NCBI GenBank assembly: GCA_025358555.1
Contig: JANYJD010000017.1
Coordinates: 1-45,940 of the forward strand
Length of the DNA: 45,940 nt
DNA from: Rhodoferax sp.
Lineage (GTDB): Bacteria; Pseudomonadota; Gammaproteobacteria; Burkholderiales; Burkholderiaceae_C
Direction of reading: 5' to 3'
Each line of letters starts with the position of its first letter. The first letter of the stretch is position 1. Positions 1 to 7,572 of this stretch are shown piece after piece. A program made the position numbers and the translations under genes. The notes beneath the pieces were generated by a model that had not been told where the DNA came from, searched no databases, and saw only the letters and a list, made by a program, of their open reading frames with translations.

Positions 1-281
1 GGAATGTCCTTGGTGAAGTCGGCAATCATCTCCACGCCTTTGAAGTACGAGGCAAAAGCGCGGTCAAACTTGTCGTAGTGTTTTTCGTCCTTCACCAGCG
101 TCGTGCGGCTGAGGTAATAAAAGTCGTCGATCTTGTAGCCATTTGGCTCTGCGTCACCCTCAGGTTCGGGCACGTTAGGGCCGACCACGCCTTTTTGCAG
201 CGCTTCCAGCAAGGTGAGGTATTCCTTCACCGACACCGGTAATTTGGCCGAACGCAGTGTGTAGAAAAAGTCGATCAGCAT
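1..281 (-). CDS. VWA-domain (CoxE-like) protein, N-terminal fragment
   Basis: Reading the minus strand from the ATG at 281 gives an open frame that runs off the window edge (about 93 residues). It begins MLIDFFYTLRSAKLPVSVKE and continues through a segment rich in Asp, Tyr and Lys (DDFYYLSRTTLVKDEKHYDK). This matches the N-terminal region of CoxE-like von Willebrand factor A proteins that are encoded beside MoxR ATPases; the VWA metal site itself lies outside the window. It starts 23 bases after the GNAT gene stop and is in the same direction as moxR, so the three genes probably form one operon. Such MoxR/VWA pairs act as chaperone-like machines for metal-centre or complex assembly; the client here is unknown. 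Family call is from remembered similarity of the N-terminus and the neighbour. Confidence 0.75.
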   Translation of the reverse strand, partial: MLIDFFYTLRSAKLPVSVKEYLTLLEALQKGVVGPNVPEPEGDAEPNGYKIDDFYYLSRTTLVKDEKHYDKFDRAFASYFKGVEMIADFTKDI

Positions 282-304
282 GGTCCCATTCCCTTCATGG
301 CAGG

Positions 305-898
305 TCAGCGGGATTTGTCCAACGAATGCAGCAACTGCGCCCGCACCTCGGGCCATTCGCCGCTGCGCAGGCTGTACATCACAGTGTCGCGGATGGTGCC
401 GTCGCGGCGCAGTGCGTGGCCGCGAATGATGCCGTCTTTGCGTGCGCCCAGGCGCTCAATGGCCGCTTGCGAAGCAAAGTTGAAATTGTCGGTGCGCCAG
501 CCCAACACGTTGCAGCCCAACACCTCGAAAGCATGTGTCATCAACAGCAGTTTGGCAGTGGTGTTGACGGCGGTGCGCTGGCAGCGTTTGGCATACCAGG
601 TGTAGCCAATTTCCAAGCGCTTTACGGCGGGCAAGATGTCGTGGTAGCTGCTGCTGCCCAGCACGGTGCCGCTGGCCGCATCGGTGATGGCGAAGGCGAA
701 GCGGTTGCCGGCCTCGCGCATGGCCAGCGCGTCTTCAATGTATTTGCGGGTTTGGTCCGGCTCGGGCACCGAGGTGACGCGGATGGTCCACAACTCGCCA
801 TCGGCGGCAGCGGCGCCCAATCCGTCTTCATGGGCGAGCGACAAGGGCACCAGCTTGATGCCGCGTGCTTCCAGCGTCACGGGTTCTACAAATGCCAT
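305..898 (-). CDS. GNAT-family N-acetyltransferase (RimJ/RimL type)
   Basis: The 197-residue product has the layout of RimJ/RimL-like acetyltransferases: an N-terminal beta strand (LEARGIKLVPLSLAHEDGL), a central FAITDAASGTVLGSSSY strand pair, the LEIGYTWYAKRCQRTAVNT segment that corresponds to the acetyl-CoA-binding motif A, and the C-terminal NFASQAAIERLGARKDGIIR motif typical of this group. It would transfer an acetyl group from acetyl-CoA to an amine, possibly a protein N-terminus or small molecule. It lies 80 bases after moxR and 23 bases before the VWA gene on the same strand, so it interrupts what is usually a direct moxR-VWA pair. The start at 898 has GGGATGAAAGA just upstream. Substrate unknown. 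Confidence 0.85.
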   Translation of the reverse strand: MAFVEPVTLEARGIKLVPLSLAHEDGLGAAAADGELWTIRVTSVPEPDQTRKYIEDALAMREAGNRFAFAITDAASGTVLGSSSYHDILPAVKRLEIGYTWYAKRCQRTAVNTTAKLLLMTHAFEVLGCNVLGWRTDNFNFASQAAIERLGARKDGIIRGHALRRDGTIRDTVMYSLRSGEWPEVRAQLLHSLDKSR

Positions 899-978
899 TC
901 TTTCATCCCATTTCAGCGGTAAATCTGCGGTAATTCAGTGGCAACCCAGCGACAACTTGGCGATAATTGAGGGACAGA

Positions 979-1833
979 TCAACGGTTGTGGCGCTGCATG
1001 AACACCAGTTTTTCAAACAGCGTCACGTCCTGCTCGTTCTTGAGCAGCGCGCCCACCAGCGGTGGCACTGCGACCTTGTCGTCCTTGCTTTGCAGGGCTT
1101 CCAGCGGAATGTCTTCGGCCACCAGAAGCTTGAGCCAGTCCAGTAGCTCGCTGGTGGAGGGTTTTTTCTTCAGGCCCGGCAGATTGCGCACGTCGTAAAA
1201 CGTTTTCATAGCCGACGTGAGCAGCTCTTTTTTGAGGCCAGGGAAATGCACGTCGATGATCTGCTTCATCGTGTCGGCATCGGGAAACTTGATGTAGTGG
1301 AAGAAGCAACGGCGCAAAAAGGCGTCGGGCAGCTCTTTCTCGTTGTTGGAGGTGATGAACACCAGCGGGCGGTGCTTGGCGCGGATCAGCTCGCGGGTTT
1401 CGTAGCAGTAAAACTCCATGCGGTCGATTTCGCGCAGCAGGTCGTTGGGGAATTCAATGTCGGCCTTGTCGATCTCGTCAATCAGCAGCGCCACTGGGTG
1501 GTCGGTGGTGAAGGCCTGCCACAACACGCCTTTGAGGATGTAGTTATGGATGTCCTTGACCTTCTGGCCGCCTTCAATGTCGCCCAGCTGCGAGTCGCGC
1601 AGGCGGCTTACGGCGTCGTATTCGTACAGGCCCTGCTGCGCCTTGGTGGTGGACTTGATGTGCCATTGCAGCAAGGGCATGTTCAGCGCCTGCGCCACCT
1701 CTTCGGCCAGCATGGTTTTGCCGGTGCCGGGCTCGCCCTTGACCAAGAGCGGGCGCTTGAGGGTGATGGCGGCATTGACGGACAGCATCAGGTCCTGGGT
1801 GGCGACGTAGTTTTTGGTACCTTGGAATTTCAT
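979..1833 (-). CDS. MoxR-family AAA+ ATPase
   Basis: A 284-residue AAA+ protein with Walker A GEPGTGKT at residues 33-40, Walker B LLIDEID at about 116-122, a sensor-1 asparagine in VFITSNNEKELPDAFLRR and the MoxR-type lid at the C-terminus. Length and motif order fit the MoxR family. These ATPases work with VWA-domain partners as assembly or maturation factors for enzyme complexes (for example methanol dehydrogenase or CO dehydrogenase in characterised cases). Here the VWA partner is encoded downstream at 281-1 with a GNAT gene between. The gene is divergent from cytochrome c4, with about 100 bases of shared upstream DNA. No strong Shine-Dalgarno sequence is seen before the ATG at 1833, but the homology begins right there. 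Confidence 0.92.
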   Translation of the reverse strand: MKFQGTKNYVATQDLMLSVNAAITLKRPLLVKGEPGTGKTMLAEEVAQALNMPLLQWHIKSTTKAQQGLYEYDAVSRLRDSQLGDIEGGQKVKDIHNYILKGVLWQAFTTDHPVALLIDEIDKADIEFPNDLLREIDRMEFYCYETRELIRAKHRPLVFITSNNEKELPDAFLRRCFFHYIKFPDADTMKQIIDVHFPGLKKELLTSAMKTFYDVRNLPGLKKKPSTSELLDWLKLLVAEDIPLEALQSKDDKVAVPPLVGALLKNEQDVTLFEKLVFMQRHNR

Positions 1834-1887
1834 GGTGGGTGCGTGGTGGCTAGGAAGCGTTGCGGCGTACCGGGATTTGGTGGCCGA

Positions 1888-1893
1888 TATAAT
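1888..1893 (+). promoter_or_regulatory. Candidate -10 box for the cytochrome c4 gene
   Basis: A perfect TATAAT lies 45 bases before the cytochrome c4 ATG in the 104-base divergent region. No good -35 hexamer is visible at 16-18 bases upstream, so this is only a candidate. Confidence 0.3.
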
Positions 1894-1937
1894 CTGACGT
1901 TAACCTATCCCGGCTGCTGCCTGATTGTCCGCGCAAA

Positions 1938-2603
1938 ATGAAGAAACTGTTGTTGCCCCTGCTCGCCCTGGTTGTCACGTCTGTGACGGCCCTCTCAGCC
2001 AACGCCCAAGACGTCAAAGGCGACGCCAAAGCGGGGGAAAAGAAAAACGACATGTGCATTGGTTGCCATGGCATCGTGGGCTACCAGGCCAGCTTTCCAG
2101 AGGTTTACAAAGTGCCCAAGATTTCTGGCCAGGGTGCCAAGTACATCGTGTCTGCGTTGAGCGCTTACAAAAAGGGTGAGCGCAAACACCCCTCCATGAA
2201 GGGCGTTGCTTATTCCCTGAGCGACCAGGACATGGCCGATGTGGCAGCGTACTACGAGAGCCATGGTGTGGATTCCGGCGCGCCGGTGCTGTCCAAGGCG
2301 GCAGATGATTCGTCCAAAGGCGCTGCACTGGTTAAAAAGGGCGCGTGCGTCTCCTGCCACGGGGAGAACTTCAGCAAGCCGATTGACCCGACCTATCCCA
2401 AAATTGCCGGCCAGTACTCCGACTATCTTTTCGTCGCCCTGAAGGCCTACAAGACCGAAAACAACCCGCAGGTGGGCCGTGGTAACGCAGTAATGGGTGG
2501 CATCGCCAAGCAGTTCACCAATTCAGAAATGAAAGAGCTGGCCAACTACATCAGCCACCTGCCGGGCGACCTGAAAACGGTACCGCAAGCCAGATTTCGC
2601 TGA
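1938..2603 (+). CDS. Di-haem cytochrome c4
   Basis: The 221-residue protein has a cleavable signal peptide (about residues 1-23, ending SANA) and two c-type haem motifs, CIGCH at 40-44 and CVSCH at 137-141, in two similar halves. Each half contains the expected distal methionine region (HPSMKG in the first half, VMGG in the second) and the conserved P-K-[IL]-[AS]-G-Q motif. This is the cytochrome c4 architecture: a periplasmic electron carrier between the bc1 complex or dehydrogenases and terminal oxidases. The gene is monocistronic, divergent from moxR, and is followed 18 bases later by a strong intrinsic terminator. It is likely a general respiratory component, though it could also accept electrons from periplasmic dehydrogenases. 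Confidence 0.93.
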   Translation: MKKLLLPLLALVVTSVTALSANAQDVKGDAKAGEKKNDMCIGCHGIVGYQASFPEVYKVPKISGQGAKYIVSALSAYKKGERKHPSMKGVAYSLSDQDMADVAAYYESHGVDSGAPVLSKAADDSSKGAALVKKGACVSCHGENFSKPIDPTYPKIAGQYSDYLFVALKAYKTENNPQVGRGNAVMGGIAKQFTNSEMKELANYISHLPGDLKTVPQARFR

Positions 2604-2621
2604 AATTTGATGTGAGCCGTC

Positions 2622-2647
2622 AAAAAGCCGCTTTTGAGCGGCTTTTT
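2622..2647 (+). terminator. Rho-independent terminator after cytochrome c4
   Basis: AAAAAGCCGCT and AGCGGCTTTTT form a perfect 11-bp stem around a TTTG loop, ending in a T run. The A/T-rich base of the stem makes it usable in both directions, so it may also end transcripts arriving from the right. Confidence 0.9.
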
Positions 2648-2651
2648 GGTC

Positions 2652-2695
2652 TGTAGCCCTTGTCCGGTGTGCATGGGTAGCTATATAATTAATAG
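2652..2695 (+). repeat. AT-rich dispersed repeat, copy 1
   Basis: The segment reads TGTAGCCCTTGTC, then GTGCATGGGTAGCTATA, then an AT tract ending AATAG. Closely similar segments occur at 18414-18461, 19734-19782 and, inverted, 11361-11413. All share a TGTAGCC(C/A)TTGTC or CTCGTC head, a short middle with TATATG(C/A)A, a (T/C)AGCTA box and an AT-rich end. It is much more AT-rich than its surroundings and directly follows the terminator. Confidence 0.7.
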
Positions 2696-2758
2696 TGATA
2701 GATGAGGGCGAAAATTTACCCGCGACATTCAGCCCCCGCTGCTCAGCCGGCCAACGAC

Positions 2759-4066
2759 TCAGCCGCCAAAGCGCCCGGCAGAATACGGTGCCGCGTCAAT
2801 CAACGGCACCTTCCCATCCAGCAAGTCGGCCAGCAAGCGCCCACTGACCGCGCCTAGCGTGAATCCTTGGTGCGCATGCCCAAAGTTGAACCACAGGCCG
2901 GGGTGGCGCGGTGCCGGACCAATCACCGGCTTCATGTCGGACGTGCAGGGACGGTTGCCCATCCACGGTTCGGCTTCTATGGCGGGCGGCAGGTCGATCA
3001 GTTCGCGCGCAGCTACCTCCGCCTTGTAAAGCTGCACCGGCGTCGATGGCGCGCCCATGCGGGCAAATTCGGCGCCGGTGGTGATGCGCAGGCCGCGCGA
3101 CATCGGGGCCAGCACCAAGCCGCGCTCGGCGTCCAGCAAGGGGATGGACAGCGGCGATGTTCCGGAAGTGGATTCGCTTGCAAAAGCGCCGTTATTCGCC
3201 GCGCCTCTGTGTACCACTGCCGAATAGTGCCGGTGGTATCCGCGCTTGACGAACAGCGGCAGCCGGTAGCCCAGCGGTCGCGTCACCGTCTCAGCCCATG
3301 GCCCGAGTGCGATGACGGCATGTTGCGCCTCCAGCGGACCGTCTTGCGTGACCACGCGCCAGCCTTTGCCCATCGGTTGCAAGCTCGTTGCGTCACCCCG
3401 CACAAACCTGCCATTGTTTGCGGTAAAAAGTGCGGCGTAACGGGCCACCAGCGCGCCCGGGTCGTTGACCGACCACGGGTCCAGCCAATGGACTGCACCG
3501 GCCAGTGAATTTCGAAGAGCGGGCTCAGCCTCGGCGAGCGCCGCGCCGTCCAGCAGCGCGTGTTGAACACCATACTGCAGCGCGAGCCGTTGCGCTTTTT
3601 CTGCAGCCTGATCAAACGCCTTTGCGGTGCGAAACACCGTGCGGTACCCCGTGCGGCGGATGAGGTCATCGGCACCGGCCTGTGCAATCAGGCTCGCGTT
3701 CTCCGAAATTGAATGCTCAATCAGGCGGCTGAATTCTGCGGCGATCAGTGGGTAGCGCGATGGCCCAGACGCTTGCCAGTAGCGCGCCAAATGCGGCAAC
3801 ACAGAAGGCAGCGCGCCAAAGTGGTAGTTCACATCCATGCCGCGCTTGAACGCCACGTTCAAAAGCGATGCCCAATCGCGCGGAAACGCATAAGGCTCCA
3901 CCGCCTCGCGCTGGATAATGCCCGAGTTGCCATAAGACGTCTCACCCCCCGGCGCTCCCCGGTCCACCAGCGCCACAGAATGCCCGCGCTGCGCCAGGTG
4001 CAGCGCGGTGCAGGTGCCGACCATGCCGGCACCGAGAACGAGGATGTCAGTTTGTACGGGGGCCAC
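2759..4066 (-). CDS. FAD-dependent oxidoreductase, D-amino-acid dehydrogenase-like
   Basis: A 435-residue flavoprotein of the DAO superfamily. The N-terminus carries the dinucleotide-binding motif GAGMVGTCTALHLAQRG followed by the acidic end of the second strand (ALVD). The C-terminal quarter has the DadA-type pattern GNRPCTSDMKPVIGPAP followed by GHAHQGFTLG, which closes over the flavin. Length is that of DadA (about 415-435). DadA-type enzymes oxidise D-amino acids to 2-oxo acids and pass electrons to the quinone pool at the inner membrane. The start is a GTG at 4066, as there is no in-frame ATG nearby upstream. The gene appears to stand alone; its true substrate could also be another secondary amine or imino acid. 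Confidence 0.85.
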   Translation of the reverse strand: MAPVQTDILVLGAGMVGTCTALHLAQRGHSVALVDRGAPGGETSYGNSGIIQREAVEPYAFPRDWASLLNVAFKRGMDVNYHFGALPSVLPHLARYWQASGPSRYPLIAAEFSRLIEHSISENASLIAQAGADDLIRRTGYRTVFRTAKAFDQAAEKAQRLALQYGVQHALLDGAALAEAEPALRNSLAGAVHWLDPWSVNDPGALVARYAALFTANNGRFVRGDATSLQPMGKGWRVVTQDGPLEAQHAVIALGPWAETVTRPLGYRLPLFVKRGYHRHYSAVVHRGAANNGAFASESTSGTSPLSIPLLDAERGLVLAPMSRGLRITTGAEFARMGAPSTPVQLYKAEVAARELIDLPPAIEAEPWMGNRPCTSDMKPVIGPAPRHPGLWFNFGHAHQGFTLGAVSGRLLADLLDGKVPLIDAAPYSAGRFGG

Positions 4067-4097
4067 GCGAGTGTCACATTCCCGTGAAGCCGGTCAC

Positions 4098-4121
4098 GTT
4101 CGTTGCGTTCGTTGCGTTCGT
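4098..4121. repeat. Short 9-bp tandem repeat
   Basis: GTTCGTTGC occurs twice in tandem and is followed by a partial third copy (GTTCGT), in the 160-base gap between the DadA-like gene and the DUF1841 gene. No function is apparent. Confidence 0.6.
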
Positions 4122-4226
4122 CACAAGGGTCGCGATCCCCAGCACCCGGCTGGTAGCAAACGTGGGATGCGATGGCATGACCGTTAAGCCCGAAACGTCT
4201 ATCCGCATGGCCACGCTTCGCCTCGC

Positions 4227-4664
4227 CTAGCCCCGCGTCGCCCGCCGCTGCACACAGTCAATGTAGGCCGCGCCATCGGGCGGCAGCCCGGCGCGCTGGC
4301 TTTCCCAGACCATGGTGCCCAAGCATTCCATGGCTGCGTGGTGCGCGTCGTGCAGCGAGTCAAGACGCGCCGTCAGCAGTTCCACCGCCTGGCGTATGCC
4401 ACGTGGCTGGTCAATGCTGCATTGTTCGCTTAACGCCAGGTGCATGCTCAAGTGCATGAAGGCATTGGTTTTTCCGGTGTCTTCATTGGCCATGGCCAGC
4501 AGGGCGGCGTCCACATCGGCCAGCTCGGCGTGGTATTCAGGGTGCTCGTCAAGCCACAGGCTAGCTATTGTTTCAATAGCTTCAAGTGGTTGATTGGAAA
4601 GGGCCTTTGCGTAAACGGCACAGAAAAAGCGGCGCACGTCGGCCTGTGACGGTTGGAACAGCAT
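4227..4664 (-). CDS. DUF1841 family protein
   Basis: From the ATG at 4664 the product is 145 residues, beginning MLFQPSQADVRRFFCAVYAK. It matches the DUF1841 family, a small cytoplasmic protein of unknown function widespread in beta- and gammaproteobacteria. Recognisable family blocks are the F-x-PS-x-x-x-VR-x-FF start, WLDEHPEYHAEL, NAFMHLSMHLALSEQ, SIDQPRGIR and AMECLGTMVWESQR. An upstream in-frame ATG at 4703 would add 13 residues unlike the family, so 4664 is preferred. Codons for the EAIETIAS stretch come from an AT-rich palindrome (4563-4581) resembling the dispersed repeats of this window. Confidence 0.85.
   Translation of the reverse strand: MLFQPSQADVRRFFCAVYAKALSNQPLEAIETIASLWLDEHPEYHAELADVDAALLAMANEDTGKTNAFMHLSMHLALSEQCSIDQPRGIRQAVELLTARLDSLHDAHHAAMECLGTMVWESQRAGLPPDGAAYIDCVQRRATRG
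4563..4581. repeat. AT-rich palindrome inside the DUF1841 gene
   Basis: AGCTATTG, a TTT loop, then CAATAGCT forms a perfect 8-bp stem within coding DNA. The AGCTAT/ATAGCT boxes resemble the core of the dispersed repeats at 2652, 11361, 18414 and 19734; membership is uncertain. Confidence 0.4.
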
Positions 4665-4733
4665 GGCGTCAATTGTCGCCGCTCCCGGCTGCCTTGGCGG
4701 CACGCTTCAAACAAGCACAGGTGAAGCGTGCCC

Positions 4734-4848
4734 GCGCGGTAACTACTCAGGCTGCACCGGCCTGCTTACTTTCTCCCTCACCCTCACCCTCATCCGCCAG
4801 CGGGAGAGGGGATCGATGCGTGACAGAGCTGAGTAGTTACCCCGCGCG
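4734..4848. repeat. Miniature element with terminal inverted repeats
   Basis: GGTAACTACTCAG at 4738-4750 is the exact inverted copy of CTGAGTAGTTACC at 4829-4841, and GC-rich flanks (CGCGC on the left, CCGCGCG on the right) extend the symmetry with one base offset. The 78-base interior carries repeated CCCTCA units (CCCTCACCCTCACCCTCATC) followed by GCGGGAGAGGGG, which can pair with the CTCCCTC stretch. The layout is that of a MITE or REP-like element; it fills much of the gap before the lipoprotein hydrolase gene. No transposase is encoded. Confidence 0.6.
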
Positions 4849-4940
4849 CCACAAAACGCTGCTCCCAAGCATGCTAAAGTGATTTGCGGTTCATCTGCCA
4901 CGCTGCCAGCCTGCATGAATCAAAGCACCGGGAGAGCCTC

Positions 4941-6005
4941 ATGTTTGGACGATTTTTATTGCTGTTGAGCGCGCTGGCCTTGATGGTCGGCTGCGCCTCT
5001 GTGCCCGGAGCTGCCACGGGCGACATCGTGATGGAGGAGTTCCGCGTGCCAAGCGATGCTGGCATGCAGATTTATGTGCGCAACAAACGCCCGGCCGGCA
5101 TGACGCAGTTCTCGCCGGCCAAGACCGTGATCTATGTGCATGGCGCGACTTACCCGTCCGAGACCGCGTTCGATCTCAAGCTTGACGGCACGTCGTGGAT
5201 GGACTACATCGCACAGCGTGGTTATGACGTGTATCTGCTGGATGTTCGCGGCTACGGCGCATCGACTCGCCCGGCGCAGATGGACCGGCCAGCAGGCGAA
5301 AGCGCGCCGTTCGGCGGCACTGAAGAAGCCATGCGCGATGTCGATGCGGTGGTCGAATTTGTGAAGAAGCGCCGTGGTATTGACAGGGTGAATCTGCTGG
5401 CCTGGTCGTGGGGCACGGCGATCATGCAGTGGTACGCCAGCCTGAACAGCCACAAAATAGAAAAACTGGTGCTGTATGCGCCGGTGTGGATTCGCCAGAC
5501 ACCCTCGTTGGTGCAGGTCGCTCCCGGCCCCGTTGAGGCCTACCGTTCGGTCAGCATGGCGCAGGCCAAGGCGCGCTGGCTGGCCGGCGTGGCCGACGAC
5601 AAAAAGGCAGACTTGATTCCGGCGGGCTGGTTCGAGGCCTGGGCCGCAGCGACTTCCGCCACCGATCCCGTGGGCATGAAACAGAATCCGCCGGTGCTGC
5701 GCGCGCCCAACGGCGTGGTGGCCGACGGGGCCAAATACTGGGCCAACGGTGTGATCCCATGGAAGGTCGAGAACATCAAGGTACCCGTGTTGCTTGTGAA
5801 GGGCGAGTGGGACCTCGATACGCCCGCTTACATGGCGCAAGCCCTGTTTCCGAAGCTCACCGGCGCGCCCTACAAGCGTTATGTTGAAATTGGCGAAGGT
5901 ACCCACACGCTGATCATGGAAAAGAACCGTATGAGCCTGTTCCGTGAGGTGCAACTGTTCCTTGATGAGAGTCGCGCGCCTGCCAAGCAGGTCTCTCCCC
6001 TGTGA
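4941..6005 (+). CDS. Alpha/beta hydrolase lipoprotein
   Basis: Starting at the ATG at 4941 (GGGAGAG 5 bases upstream) the protein has 354 residues. It opens with a lipoprotein-type signal: a hydrophobic stretch ending LALMVGC, so the mature protein is probably acylated at that cysteine and anchored in the envelope. The rest is an alpha/beta hydrolase fold: oxyanion-side HGATYPSE, strand/turn DVRGYGAS, nucleophile elbow AWSWGT with Ser156, acid in GEWDLD (Asp291) and GEGTHT with His322. The elbow has Trp on both sides of the serine. It likely hydrolyses an ester, amide or lactone in the periplasm. It precedes pcaI by 82 bases on the same strand, so it could be read with the pca genes. Substrate unknown. 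Confidence 0.82.
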   Translation: MFGRFLLLLSALALMVGCASVPGAATGDIVMEEFRVPSDAGMQIYVRNKRPAGMTQFSPAKTVIYVHGATYPSETAFDLKLDGTSWMDYIAQRGYDVYLLDVRGYGASTRPAQMDRPAGESAPFGGTEEAMRDVDAVVEFVKKRRGIDRVNLLAWSWGTAIMQWYASLNSHKIEKLVLYAPVWIRQTPSLVQVAPGPVEAYRSVSMAQAKARWLAGVADDKKADLIPAGWFEAWAAATSATDPVGMKQNPPVLRAPNGVVADGAKYWANGVIPWKVENIKVPVLLVKGEWDLDTPAYMAQALFPKLTGAPYKRYVEIGEGTHTLIMEKNRMSLFREVQLFLDESRAPAKQVSPL

Positions 6006-6087
6006 AGCCCGGGGCAAATCGTGTGCGGTGCGGTGGCTGACATTGCATGCTTCCATTCATTGAGTCGCCCCATTTTCTGAGCCACCC

Positions 6088-6804
6088 ATGATCGACAAAA
6101 TCGCCAGCAGCATCGAAGCGGCGTTGCACGGCATACAAGACGGCGCCACCGTGATGATTGGCGGCTTTGGCACAGCCGGCATTCCCGACGAGCTGATCGA
6201 CGGGCTGATCGCCCAGGGCGCCAAAGACCTTACCGTGGTCAACAACAACGCGGGCAATGGCGAGGCCGGGTTGGCCGCGCTGCTGAAGGCCGGTCGCGTG
6301 CGCAAGGTCATTTGCAGCTTTCCGCGCCAGGCGGATTCATATGTGTTTGACGGCTTGTACCGCAGCGGAAAGCTGGAACTGGAATTGGTGCCCCAGGGCA
6401 ACCTGGCCGAGCGCATCCGCGCCGCCGGGGCCGGTATTGGTGCGTTTTTCACGCCCACCGGCTTTGGCACCGAGCTTGCCAAAAACAGCGATGGCTCGTT
6501 GAAGGAAACGCGTGAGATCAACGGCAAGCACTACGTGCTGGAATTCCCGATATACGGCGATGTGGCCCTCATCAAGGCCGAGCGAGGCGACCGCTGGGGC
6601 AACCTGATGTACCGCATGGCCGCCCGCAACTTTGGCCCGGTGATGGCCACCGCCTGCAAGAAAACCGTGGCCACGGTGCACGAGATTGTGGCGCTGGGTG
6701 AGATGAACCCCGAGCACATCGTGACGCCAGGCATCTTCGTCCATCAGATCGTCAAAATCGCCCGCGTTGCCACCCAGGCCGGTGGTTTCAAGCAGGCGGC
6801 ATGA
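6088..6804 (+). CDS. pcaI: 3-oxoadipate CoA-transferase subunit A
   Basis: The 238-residue protein aligns by eye over its whole length with PcaI: GGFGTAGIPDELIDGL, VVNNNAGNGEAGLAALL, KVICSFPRQADSYVFD, VPQGNLAERIRAAGAGIGAFFTPTG, and RKTARNF-type block RMAARNFGPVMA, ending HIVTPGIFVHQIVKI. With subunit B it moves CoA from succinyl-CoA to 3-oxoadipate in the beta-ketoadipate pathway. The glycine-rich GGFG at 25-28 belongs to the CoA-binding site. It is followed by pcaJ after an unusually long spacer made of repeat fragments, and then by pcaF. An acetoacetate-specific transferase (ScoA/AtoD) is the alternative, but the pcaF neighbour favours 3-oxoadipate. Confidence 0.9.
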   Translation: MIDKIASSIEAALHGIQDGATVMIGGFGTAGIPDELIDGLIAQGAKDLTVVNNNAGNGEAGLAALLKAGRVRKVICSFPRQADSYVFDGLYRSGKLELELVPQGNLAERIRAAGAGIGAFFTPTGFGTELAKNSDGSLKETREINGKHYVLEFPIYGDVALIKAERGDRWGNLMYRMAARNFGPVMATACKKTVATVHEIVALGEMNPEHIVTPGIFVHQIVKIARVATQAGGFKQAA

Positions 6805-6811
6805 TGAAGAA

Positions 6812-6835
6812 AATGGGGTCAGATCCCAATTCATT
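6812..6835 (+). repeat. Half-copy of a GGGGTCAGA palindromic repeat
   Basis: AATGGGGTCAGATCCCAATT lies in the pcaI-pcaJ spacer, 8 bases after the pcaI stop. The same TGGGGTCAGA-N2-CCAATT core forms one arm of the complete palindromic element at 12450-12538. Only one arm is present here. Confidence 0.6.
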
Positions 6836-6870
6836 TCTGGCTCCTTAAGCCTTAAATTAACCATCAAACA

Positions 6871-6915
6871 AGCCCTCAGCCCCCCAGGACATTGCATGAG
6901 TAGCTATACAAAAAG
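6871..6915 (+). repeat. Degenerate AT-rich dispersed repeat spanning the pcaJ start
   Basis: The segment AGCCC, CCCAGGACAT, TGCATGAGTAGCTATACAAAA lines up with copy 1 at 2652 (AGCCC, TTGTCCGGTG, TGCATGGGTAGCTATATAATT). The pcaJ start codon, its AGGA ribosome site and the first codons (Met-Ser-Ser-Tyr-Thr-Lys) lie inside it. Confidence 0.5.
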
Positions 6916-7540
6916 AAGCAAAGACACGTTGGCCGCGCGCGTGGCGCGAGACATTCCCGAGGGTGCCACGGTCAACCTCGGTATCGGCATGCCGACACTG
7001 GTCGCCAACCACATTCCGGCCACCCGCGAGGTCTTGCTGCACAGTGAAAACGGCATCCTCGGCATGGGTCCAGCCCCAGCGGCGGGTGAAGAAGACTACG
7101 ACCTCATCAACGCCGGAAAGCAACCCGTCACGCTGCAAAAAGGCGGCGCGTTCTTCCACCACGCGGACAGCTTTGCGATGATGCGCGGCGGCCATCTGGA
7201 CATCTGCGTGCTGGGCGCTTTTCAGGTGTCTGCCACTGGCGACCTGGCCAACTGGAGCACTGGCGAGCCCGGCTCCATCCCCGCCGTGGGTGGCGCCATG
7301 GACCTGGCGATTGGGGCAAAACAGACTTGGGTGATGATGGATTTGCTCACCAAGAAGGGTGACAGCAAAGTCGTGAAAACCTGCACTTACCCGTTGACTG
7401 GCATAGGCTGCGTCAAGCGCATTTATTCCGAACTCGCCACACTGGCGTGCACGCCCGATGGCCTGAAACTGATTGATAAAGTAGACGGGCTGGCGCATAC
7501 CGAGCTGGAGGCGCTCATCGGGCTTTCCATCGGCATGTAG
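6896..7540 (+). CDS. pcaJ: 3-oxoadipate CoA-transferase subunit B
   Basis: From the ATG at 6896 (AGGA 5 bases upstream) the product has 214 residues. It matches PcaJ: GATVNLGIGMPTLVAN, the catalytic-glutamate motif LLHSENGILGMGP (Glu51 in SENG), GEEDYDLINAGKQPVTL, GGAFFHHADSFAMMRGGHLD, GAFQVSATGDLANWSTGEPGSIPAVGGAMDLA and CTYPLTG. The glutamate forms the covalent CoA thioester during transfer. The frame is open further upstream to 6767, but that part reads through repeat DNA and resembles no known protein, so 6896 is the start. The 91-base gap from pcaI is unusual for subunits that are normally directly adjacent or overlapping. Confidence 0.9.
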   Translation: MSSYTKRSKDTLAARVARDIPEGATVNLGIGMPTLVANHIPATREVLLHSENGILGMGPAPAAGEEDYDLINAGKQPVTLQKGGAFFHHADSFAMMRGGHLDICVLGAFQVSATGDLANWSTGEPGSIPAVGGAMDLAIGAKQTWVMMDLLTKKGDSKVVKTCTYPLTGIGCVKRIYSELATLACTPDGLKLIDKVDGLAHTELEALIGLSIGM

Positions 7541-7572
7541 TCAATTTTCTTCAACTTCAACACCATCTCACC

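Noticed and set aside
4956-6056. 366-codon open frame opposite the alpha/beta hydrolase
   Set aside because: It is antisense to a complete lipoprotein hydrolase with signal peptide and catalytic triad, and has no motifs of its own.
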